Below, piece by piece: positions 23,643-32,052 of a stretch of DNA of 64,000 bases (within the stretch, counting starts at the first letter, position 1; the number at the start of each line of letters is the position of its first letter). A program made the translations under genes and the position numbers. This stretch comes from Schaalia odontolytica (GTDB taxonomy: Bacteria > Actinomycetota > Actinomycetes > Actinomycetales > Actinomycetaceae), in NCBI RefSeq assembly GCF_031191545.1, contig NZ_CP133472.1, positions 186,001 through 250,000 on the forward strand, written 5' to 3'. The notes beneath the pieces are model-generated. The model was not told the origin of the DNA. It was given only the letters and a program-made list of their open reading frames with translations, and searched no databases.

Positions 23643-25391
23643 TCAGGCCACCTCGCTTTCGCTCGCCGCGTTCTGGGAGTCGTAGATCGCGCGATACTCC
23701 CCACCCGCCGCCAGCAGTTCCTCGTGGGTGCCACGTTCCTTGATGCGTCCATCGTCGAGCACGATGATCTGGTCGGCGTGAATCACCGAGGACAGGCGCT
23801 GGGCGATGATGATGGTCGTCGTGCCCGGGATCTCGGTCTCAAAAGCGTCGCGGATCAGCGAGTCGGTCTTCGTGTCCACGGCGGAGGTCGAGTCGTCCAG
23901 GATGAGAATCTTCGGGTTCTTCAGCAGTGCGCGGGCGATGCACAGGCGCTGCTTCTGGCCGCCCGACACGTTGGTGCCGCCCCGAGAGATCACATAGTCG
24001 TAGCCGCCGGGCAGCTGTCGGATGAACTCGTCGGCCTGAGCGAGCTGACAGGCGCGCTCGATCTGCGCGTCGGTCGCATCCGGATTGCCCCAGCGCATAT
24101 TGTCCTTAATCGTGCCCGAGAAGAGGACGTTCTTCTGCAGGACGACCGACACCGCGTCGCGCAGCGAGCAGAGGTCGTAATCGCGCACGTCGCGCCCTCC
24201 GACCTTCACGGTTCCCTCGGAGACGTCGTAGAGTCGGCAGATCAGCTGGATGAGCGAGGTCTTGGACGAACCGGTGCCGCCGACGATGCCAAGGGTTGAG
24301 CCGGAGTCGATGCGCAGGTCGATGTCGGACAGCGCGTTCTCTTCGGCCCTCTCGGAGTACTTGAACGACACCCCCTCGAAGGCCACGGAGCCGTCCGCAA
24401 CGGTCGTCACGCCGTTGGCCGGGGATGTCAACGACGGCTGGTGGGTAAGGACCTCGGCAATACGGTTCGCGGACTCGGCGGCCATCGTCGTCATGACGAA
24501 GATGAAGGCGAGCATGAGCATATGCACGAGAATCTGGATGCCGTAGGTGATGAGCGCGGTCAGGCCACCCTTCGTCAGCTCTGTGCCACCCGAATTCACG
24601 ATGATCGAGGCACCAATGTAGTCGACGGCGACGATGGCCGCAAAGATGAAGAGCATCATGACGGGACTGTTGAGTGCGATGAGCTTCTCGGCGTTCGTGA
24701 AGTCCTTGCGCACGTCCTGCGAGGCGGCACGGAACTTGGTCGTCTCGTGCTCCTCGGTGACGAAGGACTTCACCACGCGGATAGCGGCGACGTTCTCCTG
24801 CACCGAGTTGTTCAGCGCATCGTACTTCTTGAAAATACGGCGGAAAATCGGGAAGGCAACCAGCACAATGACGGCCAGGATGATTGCGAGCAGCGGCACC
24901 ATGCCGAGGAAGATCAGCGCCATCTGGGAGTTGATCCGCCAGGCCATGACGATGGAGAAAACGATCATGAGCGGCACGCGCACTGCGATGCGGATCAGCA
25001 TACCGAAGGCGTTCTGAACGTTCGTCACGTCCGTTGTCATGCGGGTGACCAGCGAGGACGTGGAGAAACGGTCGATATCGGCGAAGGAGAAATCCTGCAC
25101 CTTGAAGAACAGATCGTGACGCAGATTCTTGGCCAGGCCCACCGATGCGGTCGCCGAGAAGCGGGCGGCGAGAATGCCGCACGTGAGCGAGGCGAAGGCC
25201 AGGCCTATGAGGATCAGCCCCAGTCTCAGGACGGGGCTGAGGGATACTCCGTCGAGCGCGTCCACGAGCGTGACCATGGTCAGCGGGATCAAGCACTCGA
25301 GGATGACCTCCCCGATGATGAACAGCGGGGTCAGGATCGCGGGTTTCTTAAACTCGCGCAGCCTCCCCACCAGCGTTCGAATGGTTCTCAT
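23643..25391 (-). CDS. ABC exporter half-transporter with degenerate ATPase site
   Basis: A 582-residue permease-ATPase of the same family. The TMD spans about residues 15-300. The NBD Walker A is atypical (IVGGTGSSKTSL), the signature is NVSGGQKQR, and Walker B ends ILILDDSTSAVD, with Asp replacing the catalytic Glu. This Asp is the hallmark of the degenerate half of heterodimeric exporters such as LmrC, BmrC and TM287. With the downstream partner it would form one consensus and one degenerate ATP site. It is the first gene of the two-gene operon. Confidence 0.93.
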   Translation of the reverse strand: MRTIRTLVGRLREFKKPAILTPLFIIGEVILECLIPLTMVTLVDALDGVSLSPVLRLGLILIGLAFASLTCGILAARFSATASVGLAKNLRHDLFFKVQDFSFADIDRFSTSSLVTRMTTDVTNVQNAFGMLIRIAVRVPLMIVFSIVMAWRINSQMALIFLGMVPLLAIILAVIVLVAFPIFRRIFKKYDALNNSVQENVAAIRVVKSFVTEEHETTKFRAASQDVRKDFTNAEKLIALNSPVMMLFIFAAIVAVDYIGASIIVNSGGTELTKGGLTALITYGIQILVHMLMLAFIFVMTTMAAESANRIAEVLTHQPSLTSPANGVTTVADGSVAFEGVSFKYSERAEENALSDIDLRIDSGSTLGIVGGTGSSKTSLIQLICRLYDVSEGTVKVGGRDVRDYDLCSLRDAVSVVLQKNVLFSGTIKDNMRWGNPDATDAQIERACQLAQADEFIRQLPGGYDYVISRGGTNVSGGQKQRLCIARALLKNPKILILDDSTSAVDTKTDSLIRDAFETEIPGTTTIIIAQRLSSVIHADQIIVLDDGRIKERGTHEELLAAGGEYRAIYDSQNAASESEVA

Positions 25392-25445
25392 TCCGCTCCT
25401 CTTCGTTCCCTACGTAGGTCCAATAGACGAGGCCGGGGCGGGTTC

Positions 25446-26423
25446 TTAGCGCCCGCGCAGCCTGCAAATGGTGATAATTGCTTTTTCGATGGCGCGTTGC
25501 GGGTCCCGCGACGCGCCCTTTGTTTCGGCGTCCGCCGTTGCGATGGCACCGAAGGCCCCCGCCAGTGAGGCGTCGGACCAGCCGCGCAGTTCTCGTCGGG
25601 CTCGGTCCACCTGCCAGGGAGCCATTTTGAGGGCCGATGCCGATCCTCCGATGGATACCTTCGCCATGGCACGGAACTTCATGGCCAGGGCGGTGACGAG
25701 CAGCTGGGGGGCGATGCCGGTCGCGAAGGCGTGACGGGCAAGCGTCAGGGCTTTCGCGGAGTTGCCCGCGACGGCCGCGTCGGCGACGTCGTAGCCCGTG
25801 GCCTCGACGCGTCCGGCCTGGTAGCGGCGCACGTCCTCCAGGGTGATGCGACCGCTGACATCGGAGAGAAGCTGGGCCAGGGCACCGGCCATCGAGCGAG
25901 GGTCGTTGCCGAGAGCATCCACGAGGGCCTGCTGGGCCTCGGTGTCCATCTGTCGGTGTGCGGCGCGCACGTCGGAGGCGATCAGCGCCAGCTTATCACG
26001 GTCATTTTTCAGCGGATCGGCGGGGATCACTGGCCATTTTGCCTTCGTGATCGCGTCGATGACCTTCCTGCCGCGGGCGTTGCCCCCGGGGTGGGCCAGG
26101 AACATCCACACGTCGGGGGCAGGGGCCGCGGCGTAGGCGATGAGGTCGTTGGCGAGGGCATCGCTCATGGTCTCCAGGTCCCGGATGATCACCATGCGGG
26201 ATTCGCCGAAGAGTGAGGGCGAGGCGATGACGTCGAGCTGCCCGGCCTGGTAGGTGGCCGCGTTGATGTCGGTGCGCTCAAGGTTGGGGTCGGCCTCGTG
26301 GGCGAGGGCCCGCAACTGATCGAGGGCGCGGTCGACGAGGAGGCCCTCGGGGCCTTTGATCAACACGATGGGTGCCAGCGTGATCTGGGCGGGTGCCGCC
26401 GGGCGCGAACCGCGTGCTGCCAC
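25446..26423 (-). CDS. holA: DNA polymerase III delta subunit
   Basis: A 325-residue clamp-loader subunit that opens the beta clamp. The AAA+-like N-terminal domain has VLIKGPEGLLVDRALDQL, ESRMVIIRDLE and WMFLAHPGG. The C-terminal helical domain has ALKMAPWQVDRARRELRGW and the terminal AIEKAIITICRLRGR, both typical of actinobacterial HolA. The start is GTG 26423 with AGGAAG upstream. It follows comEC, the usual comEA-comEC-holA order. Confidence 0.94.
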   Translation of the reverse strand: MAARGSRPAAPAQITLAPIVLIKGPEGLLVDRALDQLRALAHEADPNLERTDINAATYQAGQLDVIASPSLFGESRMVIIRDLETMSDALANDLIAYAAAPAPDVWMFLAHPGGNARGRKVIDAITKAKWPVIPADPLKNDRDKLALIASDVRAAHRQMDTEAQQALVDALGNDPRSMAGALAQLLSDVSGRITLEDVRRYQAGRVEATGYDVADAAVAGNSAKALTLARHAFATGIAPQLLVTALAMKFRAMAKVSIGGSASALKMAPWQVDRARRELRGWSDASLAGAFGAIATADAETKGASRDPQRAIEKAIITICRLRGR

Positions 26424-26584
26424 GTCTTCCTGCCTTTCCGCTGAACCGCTAACTGTCTAAGTCTGCCACCCAGCGGCCCCATCTGCGTCCATCTTTGCCA
26501 TGGGCGGACACGAGTCGTGGCAGGTGTCACCAGCTTTCTCGGGCGCTCGGCGATCACACCCGTGCGTGGGTGTCTGTTCTCCTC

Positions 26585-28141
26585 TCACGCTGCCTGCTCT
26601 CCCGCGAGCGGCGCACCCCAGCGCGCCCACGCCTGCCACGCGATCCATCCGACGCCGCAGCACGCATACACGCTCAGAACGGTGGAAGAACCACCCGGCA
26701 CGCGCACCCCGTTGCCGGGCAGGGAAGCGGCCCAGCGCGCAGTTCCGGCAATCCACGTGGTCGCCCACGAGGCGACGACAGCGCACCCTGAGGCCGCGCG
26801 GATGCTCAGCGGGGCGAGAAGAGCCCCCGCAAGTCCCGCAACCGTCGCGACCGGAACGGCGGGCTCGGCGATAACATTGGCCGCGATCCCCCAGATGGGA
26901 ACGTTCCCGGACAGGGAGACGATGAGGGGCGCAGTCGCAAGCTCGGCGAGGGCGGGCACGCACACCAACTCCGTCAGGCGGCGCAGTACCTTTCCCACGC
27001 GCGTGTCTCCACGAAGATACCGGCGCGATCGACGAATCAGCGCCGCCGAGGGACCGACGACCGCGAGCGCGGCGAGCGCCGACAGGGCGAATCCGTAGGA
27101 ACGGGACGCCCAGGGATCGATGAGGAGGGTGGCGATCACGACGGCGCACAGTGCCGCGATTGGTTGGCCGTCGCGCCCAAGGATGAGGCCAAGAGCGGCG
27201 ACGGATGCGACGCAGACGGAGCGCACGACGGAAGCGTCGGGGCCGACGAGGGTGAGGATCGTCCCGAGGACGAGGAGGGTTGCCGCGACGCGCAGGAGTC
27301 TTCGCGCGGGCAGGACGAGGGTGACGGTGGCCAGGATGATGACGATGTGGGAGCCGGAGACGGCGGTGAGGTGGGTGAGGGAGGTTGTCTTCATCGCCTG
27401 GGAGAGGTCTGCGGGCAGTCCTCGGTCGTCCCCGATCGCCATGCCGGGGACGAGGGCGCGCGCGTCTGCGGGCAGGGAGCGACAGGCCTGGCCGAAAGCT
27501 TGGTGAGTGGCGCGTCTCCAGGCGGCCAGGCCGCCGGGCCGCTCGATGAGGCGTGCGCGCCTGGCGCGTATTGCGCCTACCGATGGCGCGTCAGCCGCGA
27601 AGGTCGTGTCCAGGCTCCCCCAGACCTCGTAGACGTCGCCGCGCGCGCCGCCGTCCCATCCGGGTGCGGTGACGAGCGCGGTCGCGTTCGAGGGGAGCCA
27701 TTCCTCCCCTTCAGAGATCGCCTCGACGTGCACGCGAGCACGTCGCCTGTCGGAGAAGACGGACGATGCGGGGGCGGGGTCGCTTCGGAGTACGACGCGC
27801 GCGTGGATGGATCCGGAGTCACGTTGGGCGGGGTCGTCGTCGTAGTCCCGGCGGGCGGTGGAGCCAACCGCGAGCGCGCAGGCCGCGCACGCGAGGATGA
27901 GCGCGAGGCCGAGGCGCAAGGATCTGGGTGGCGTGAGAGCGTGCTTCGGGCTCGTGCGTCCTTGGCGTGTGCGGGCGTAGGAGGCGGCGCAGCACAGCGC
28001 CGCGAGGACGCACCCATAGATCGTGGCGTTGGGAGCCGGGTGTCCTGTCGCCCACCAGGTGGCCGCCCAGGTCGCGGCGGCTGCTGGGGCGAGGCGTAGA
28101 TCGATCATGCGGGGAGCGCATCGTGGCTGCGTGTTGCTCAT
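26585..28141 (-). CDS. comEC: ComEC/Rec2 family competence protein, without metallo-beta-lactamase domain
   Basis: A 518-residue polytopic membrane protein related to the DNA-uptake channel ComEC. The N-terminal soluble OB-like part (VLRSDPAPASSVF through DVYEVWGSL) is followed by the Competence domain: AMKTTSLTHLTAVSGSHIVI, VASVAALGLILGRDGQPIAA, and LIDPWASRSYGFALSALA. Full ComEC proteins are over 700 residues and end in a metallo-beta-lactamase-like nuclease domain; this one stops after the last membrane helices. The ATG at 28141 overlaps the comEA stop (ATGA). Whether DNA uptake works without the third domain is unknown. Confidence 0.9.
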   Translation of the reverse strand: MSNTQPRCAPRMIDLRLAPAAAATWAATWWATGHPAPNATIYGCVLAALCCAASYARTRQGRTSPKHALTPPRSLRLGLALILACAACALAVGSTARRDYDDDPAQRDSGSIHARVVLRSDPAPASSVFSDRRRARVHVEAISEGEEWLPSNATALVTAPGWDGGARGDVYEVWGSLDTTFAADAPSVGAIRARRARLIERPGGLAAWRRATHQAFGQACRSLPADARALVPGMAIGDDRGLPADLSQAMKTTSLTHLTAVSGSHIVIILATVTLVLPARRLLRVAATLLVLGTILTLVGPDASVVRSVCVASVAALGLILGRDGQPIAALCAVVIATLLIDPWASRSYGFALSALAALAVVGPSAALIRRSRRYLRGDTRVGKVLRRLTELVCVPALAELATAPLIVSLSGNVPIWGIAANVIAEPAVPVATVAGLAGALLAPLSIRAASGCAVVASWATTWIAGTARWAASLPGNGVRVPGGSSTVLSVYACCGVGWIAWQAWARWGAPLAGEQAA

Positions 28142-28866
28142 GGGCACACCCCGGGTCGGATCCTCTCGATGAGTGATGGTCCGATACCCGGGACATCGTC
28201 AAGCTCTTCGACGGAGTTCAGGCGCGGATGTGTGGATCGATAGGAAATGATGCGCTGGGCGAGTGCTGGGCCAATGCCGGGCAGGGTCTGCAGCTCGGCC
28301 TCGGTCGCGGTGCCCAGGCGAACGCAGGACCGAGCGGCTGTGCCCGCTTCGGCTGAGGCGGGTGGTGGTGTCTCTCCGACAACGCCGACCCGTATCTGTT
28401 CTCCGTCGACGAGGACGCGGGCGAGGTTGATCGATTCCAGGTCGGCCTCGGGTAGCGCGCCTCCAGCCGCGGTGATCGCGTCGAGGACTCGGGAGGTGGC
28501 CGGCAGGGTGAGGACGCCGGGCGCGGCGACGGCACCGGAGACGTAGACGACGACGTCTCCTCCGCCGTTGCTGGGCGAGGCTGCGGGTTGTGGCGGCTCA
28601 CCCGTTGAGGGTGTGACATCGCCGCTTTGCTGCGACGCGGATTGAGCGAGGGACGGAGCGCGTTCCACCCTCGCGGCGTGCCTCCACACGCCGACGGCCG
28701 CGATCATGACGACCACGACGATGAGCGCTGCTACGGTCGCACCGCCGGGCAAGAGACGGGCGACACTCGGCTCGGCGGGTTCGTCGTCCTCCGTCAGGGC
28801 GCTGTCGTATACGGCTTTCGTCAGCGCGGCCATGCGCCGACGAGCCATCCATCGTGGCACGTTCAT
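28138..28866 (-). CDS. comEA: ComEA, helix-hairpin-helix DNA receptor
   Basis: A 242-residue protein with an N-terminal membrane anchor (ATVAALIVVVVMIAAVGVW, about residues 45-63), a Ser/Pro linker, a SLBB domain (VVYVSGAVAAPGVLTLP) and a C-terminal HhH pair (LQTLPGIGPALAQRIISYR and LDDVPGIGPSLIERI). ComEA binds double-stranded DNA on the outer face of the membrane and hands it to ComEC. It is translationally coupled to comEC. Confidence 0.94.
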   Translation of the reverse strand: MNVPRWMARRRMAALTKAVYDSALTEDDEPAEPSVARLLPGGATVAALIVVVVMIAAVGVWRHAARVERAPSLAQSASQQSGDVTPSTGEPPQPAASPSNGGGDVVVYVSGAVAAPGVLTLPATSRVLDAITAAGGALPEADLESINLARVLVDGEQIRVGVVGETPPPASAEAGTAARSCVRLGTATEAELQTLPGIGPALAQRIISYRSTHPRLNSVEELDDVPGIGPSLIERIRPGVCP

Positions 28867-28990
28867 GACCCCACGCTAGCCCCCGTAAACACCCGGGGAA
28901 CACACGAGAACGACCCCCTGTGGATAACTGCGATGCGCGCGGTGGGCTTGTGGACGAATCCCACACCCAACCCACACCGCACAACTCGCA

Positions 28991-29006
28991 TGGGACCGCG
29001 GTCCCA
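28991..29006. promoter_or_regulatory. 16-bp perfect palindrome upstream of the HerA-like gene
   Basis: TGGGACCGCGGTCCCA is fully self-complementary. GATACT begins 3 nt after it (29010-29015) and could be the -10 hexamer, so the palindrome would lie in the -35 to -10 interval, a classic repressor position. The protein that binds it is unknown. Confidence 0.5.
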
Positions 29007-29072
29007 AGGGATACTGTTGCGGAGACGTCGAAGTACAGTGGCGCCCCGCGCCCGCAGCCGAAAGGCAACACT

Positions 29073-31025
29073 ATGAGCGAGAATATCGAGGAACTGAAGG
29101 CGCAGCTCGCTGCGGCGGAAGCCGCTGCGAAGGCGGCCGAAGCTGAGGCCGCCCGCGCGAAGGCAGAGGCTCTGCGCGCACAGCTCGAAGCTTCCGGCGG
29201 CCAGGCCGCACAGGACCAGGGCACGCAACCTGCCCCCGAGGCACCGACCTCCGTTGGCGAGGCACAGGCCGAGCAGGCACCCGAGGCCGCCCCGGCCTCG
29301 TCCCCTGCCCCCAGCGGGGACCTGTCGGCTTTCGCCACCCAGATCCAGGGTGCCTACTCCTGGGACATCCCGGCGGTCACGATCGGCACCCTCATCGACG
29401 GTGGCGCGCGCGTGCCCGGCGTGAGCGCCAAGATGCCGCTGCCCATGTTCAACCGCCACCTCCTGGTCGCCGGCGCGACGGGCACAGGCAAGACCCGTAC
29501 CCTCCAGCTCCTAGCCGAGGGACTGTCCGCTAACGGATCCTCCGTGCTCCTGTGCGACGTCAAGGGCGACCTGACGGGCCTGGCCGAGGCGGGCGTGAGC
29601 TCCGAGAAGCTCTTGAGCCGCACGGCCGCCAACGGGCAGGACTGGGCCTCGTCCCAGTTCCCGATCGAGCTGCTGAGCCTGGGCGGCGCGGATGCGCAGT
29701 TCCCGGGTGTGCCCGTGCGCGCCCAGGTCTCCGATTTCGGCCCGATCCTGCTGGCCCGCGCGCTCTCACTGAACACGACGCAGGAACAGGCCCTCCAGTT
29801 GATCTTCGCGTGGGCGGACGGCCAGGGACTCGAGCTCGTGGATCTGCCCGACCTACGTTCCGTCATCTCCTTCCTCACCTCCGACGAGGGCAAGGACGAG
29901 CTGGCGACGATCGGTGGCGTTTCCAAGGCCACTGCCGGCGTCATCCTGCGCGCCCTGACCGCGCTCGAGTCCCAGGGCGGCGGCCAGTTCTTCGGCGCTC
30001 CCGGGTTCGACACGGCCGACCTCATGCGCATGGATTCGACGGGCCGCGGCATCATTTCCCTGCTCGGCGTCGGTGACATTTCCTCGCGCCCGGCGCTGGT
30101 CAGCGCGGTCATCATGTTCCTGCTCGCCAACCTCTTTTCCACCCTGCCCGAGGTCGGCGACGTCGAGCGCCCCAAGCTCGTGTTCTTCTTCGACGAGGCA
30201 CACCTGCTCTTCGCGGACGCCACCAAGGAGTTCGAGCGTCAGGTCGTCCAGACCGTGCGCCTCATCCGCTCCAAGGGCGTGGGCGTCGTCTTCGTGACGC
30301 AGACTCCCAAGGATATCCCCTCCGATGTCCTGGCCCAGCTCGGTTCGCGCATCCAGCATGGCCTGCGCGCATCGACGCCGGATGACTTCAAGAAGCTCAA
30401 GGCGACGGTCCAGACTTTCCCGAAGACCTCCCTGGAGCTCGACGAGGTCCTCACGACCCTGGGTACGGGCGAGGCGGTCGTGACCGTCCTTGATCCGAAG
30501 GGTAACCCCACGCCGGTCACCCCCGTGGGCATTTGGGCACCCGCCTCCGTCATGGGTCCCGCCTCTACGGACACGATCGGGCGCATCAATCAGTCCAGCG
30601 TCATCATGGGCCGCTACCGCGACGCCGTGAACCCGGATTCGGCCGAGGAGAAGCTCGAGCGTCGCAGCGCAGAGGCCCAGGCCGCTCGCGAGGAAGCCAT
30701 CGCTCAGGAGGAGGCCGCCAAGGAAGCAGAACGCGAGCGCAAGGAGGCCGAGAAGGAAGCCGAGCGCGCCGCCAAGGAGGCCGAGAAGGAAGCCGAGCGC
30801 GCCGCCAAGGAAGCCGAGAAGGCCGCCGCCAAGGAAGAGGCCGCACGCCAGAAGGAAATGGAGCGGCTGCGTCGCCAGGTCGAAAAGCAGCAGGAGAAGG
30901 AGGAGGCCGCTCGCCAGCGCGCCGCCGAACGGCGCACCCGCCAGGTCGAAAACGTCCTCGGGTCGGTCCTGCGTACAGCCGGCCGCGAGATCACGCGTTC
31001 CATCTTCGGCACGCGCAAGCGCTGA
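29073..31025 (+). CDS. HerA-like ATPase (DUF853 family)
   Basis: A 650-residue FtsK/HerA-type P-loop ATPase. The N-terminal 60 residues form an Ala/Glu-rich coiled coil. The ATPase core starts at about residue 90, with Walker A LLVAGATGTGKTRTLQLL, SSVLLCDVKGDL, Walker B KLVFFFDEAHLLF and arginine-finger region QTVRLIRSKGVGVVFVTQTP. The last 130 residues are a long charged coiled coil with repeated KEAEKEAERAA units. Bacterial DUF853 proteins are DNA-translocase-like and poorly characterised. The ATG at 29073 is the first start that fits the family. It appears monocistronic, ending at a hairpin. Confidence 0.9.
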   Translation: MSENIEELKAQLAAAEAAAKAAEAEAARAKAEALRAQLEASGGQAAQDQGTQPAPEAPTSVGEAQAEQAPEAAPASSPAPSGDLSAFATQIQGAYSWDIPAVTIGTLIDGGARVPGVSAKMPLPMFNRHLLVAGATGTGKTRTLQLLAEGLSANGSSVLLCDVKGDLTGLAEAGVSSEKLLSRTAANGQDWASSQFPIELLSLGGADAQFPGVPVRAQVSDFGPILLARALSLNTTQEQALQLIFAWADGQGLELVDLPDLRSVISFLTSDEGKDELATIGGVSKATAGVILRALTALESQGGGQFFGAPGFDTADLMRMDSTGRGIISLLGVGDISSRPALVSAVIMFLLANLFSTLPEVGDVERPKLVFFFDEAHLLFADATKEFERQVVQTVRLIRSKGVGVVFVTQTPKDIPSDVLAQLGSRIQHGLRASTPDDFKKLKATVQTFPKTSLELDEVLTTLGTGEAVVTVLDPKGNPTPVTPVGIWAPASVMGPASTDTIGRINQSSVIMGRYRDAVNPDSAEEKLERRSAEAQAAREEAIAQEEAAKEAERERKEAEKEAERAAKEAEKEAERAAKEAEKAAAKEEAARQKEMERLRRQVEKQQEKEEAARQRAAERRTRQVENVLGSVLRTAGREITRSIFGTRKR

Positions 31026-31044
31026 CATCGCCACTATATGGCGC

Positions 31045-31091
31045 GAGGCCGGGGCTAGGGACTCACATTGAGGATCTCGGGCCCCGGCCTC
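31045..31091 (+). terminator. Terminator hairpin with GAGGCCGGGGC core
   Basis: GAGGCCGGGGC (31045-31055) and GCCCCGGCCTC (31081-31091) are a perfect 11-bp inverted repeat with a 25-nt loop, 20 bp after the HerA-like stop. Confidence 0.8.
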
Positions 31092-31175
31092 GTCTCACAC
31101 TTCGGCCACTGTGCCAAGAAATTGCAAAACGGGGTAGGCTGCATCCCAATCGACCAACTGTCACGGGAGACCCTG

Positions 31176-31982
31176 ATGCGTATCGGATTCATCGGAACGG
31201 GAGCCATGGCCCAGGCCATCGCTCGCGGTGCCGTCGCGTCCGGCGTCGATCCCGCGACACTGGTCTTCTCCAACCGCACGGCCACCAAGGCCTGCGATCT
31301 CGCCGACGAACTCGGCGGGAACGCCGCGTCCTCGAACGCTTCCTTGGCCCGTCAGGTCGACATCGTCATCCTGGCTGTCAAGCCCAAGGATCAGCGCGCG
31401 ATCATCAAGGAGATCTCCCCCATCGTGGTCGGTCGCCCCGACATCTGCGTCGTCTCTTTGGCGGCTGGACGCACGCTCGACCAGATCACCACTGACTTCG
31501 GCGCGGGCATCCCGCTCGTACGCGTCATGCCGAACGTCGCAGCCACCGTCGGACAGTCCATGACCGCCTTGACGGCCACGCGCGCCACCGACGCCCAGGT
31601 CGAGGCCGTTCGATCCCTCATGGATTCGGTCGGCCGCACCATCCTCATCGACGAGGACTATTTCCCCGTGTTCCAGGCCCTGGCCTCGTGCTCTCCGGCC
31701 TGGTATTTCCAGATTGTTGATTCTTTCGCCCGCGCGGGCCTGAAGTACGGGCTGTCCAAGGACAGCGCCGTCGAGATCGCAGCGCAGGCGATGGCGGGGG
31801 CCGCCACGCTGCTCCTTGCCGAGCGCGAGAATGGAACCATCCCCGCGCAACTCATTGATCGCGTGACAAGCCCCGGCGGCACCACAATCGCAGGATTGCT
31901 GGCCGCCGAGGAAGGCGGTTTGTCGACCGCACTGGTTAGTGCCGTCGACGCCTCCATCCACGCCGACTCCCATCTCGGCTGA
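31176..31982 (+). CDS. proC: Pyrroline-5-carboxylate reductase
   Basis: A 268-residue NADPH-dependent enzyme making proline from pyrroline-5-carboxylate. The Rossmann motif is IGFIGTGAMAQAI. RVMPNVAATVG, ALASCSPAWYFQIVDSFARA and the C-terminal VTSPGGTTIAGL are ProC signatures. The ATG at 31176 has GGGAGA 6 nt upstream. Confidence 0.96.
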   Translation: MRIGFIGTGAMAQAIARGAVASGVDPATLVFSNRTATKACDLADELGGNAASSNASLARQVDIVILAVKPKDQRAIIKEISPIVVGRPDICVVSLAAGRTLDQITTDFGAGIPLVRVMPNVAATVGQSMTALTATRATDAQVEAVRSLMDSVGRTILIDEDYFPVFQALASCSPAWYFQIVDSFARAGLKYGLSKDSAVEIAAQAMAGAATLLLAERENGTIPAQLIDRVTSPGGTTIAGLLAAEEGGLSTALVSAVDASIHADSHLG

Positions 31983-32052
31983 TTCCACCTGCCGCGACGC
32001 GGCTTACCTTCCTATTTTTGCGCTGTCGCGCACCCTCAACACAGGAACACTC

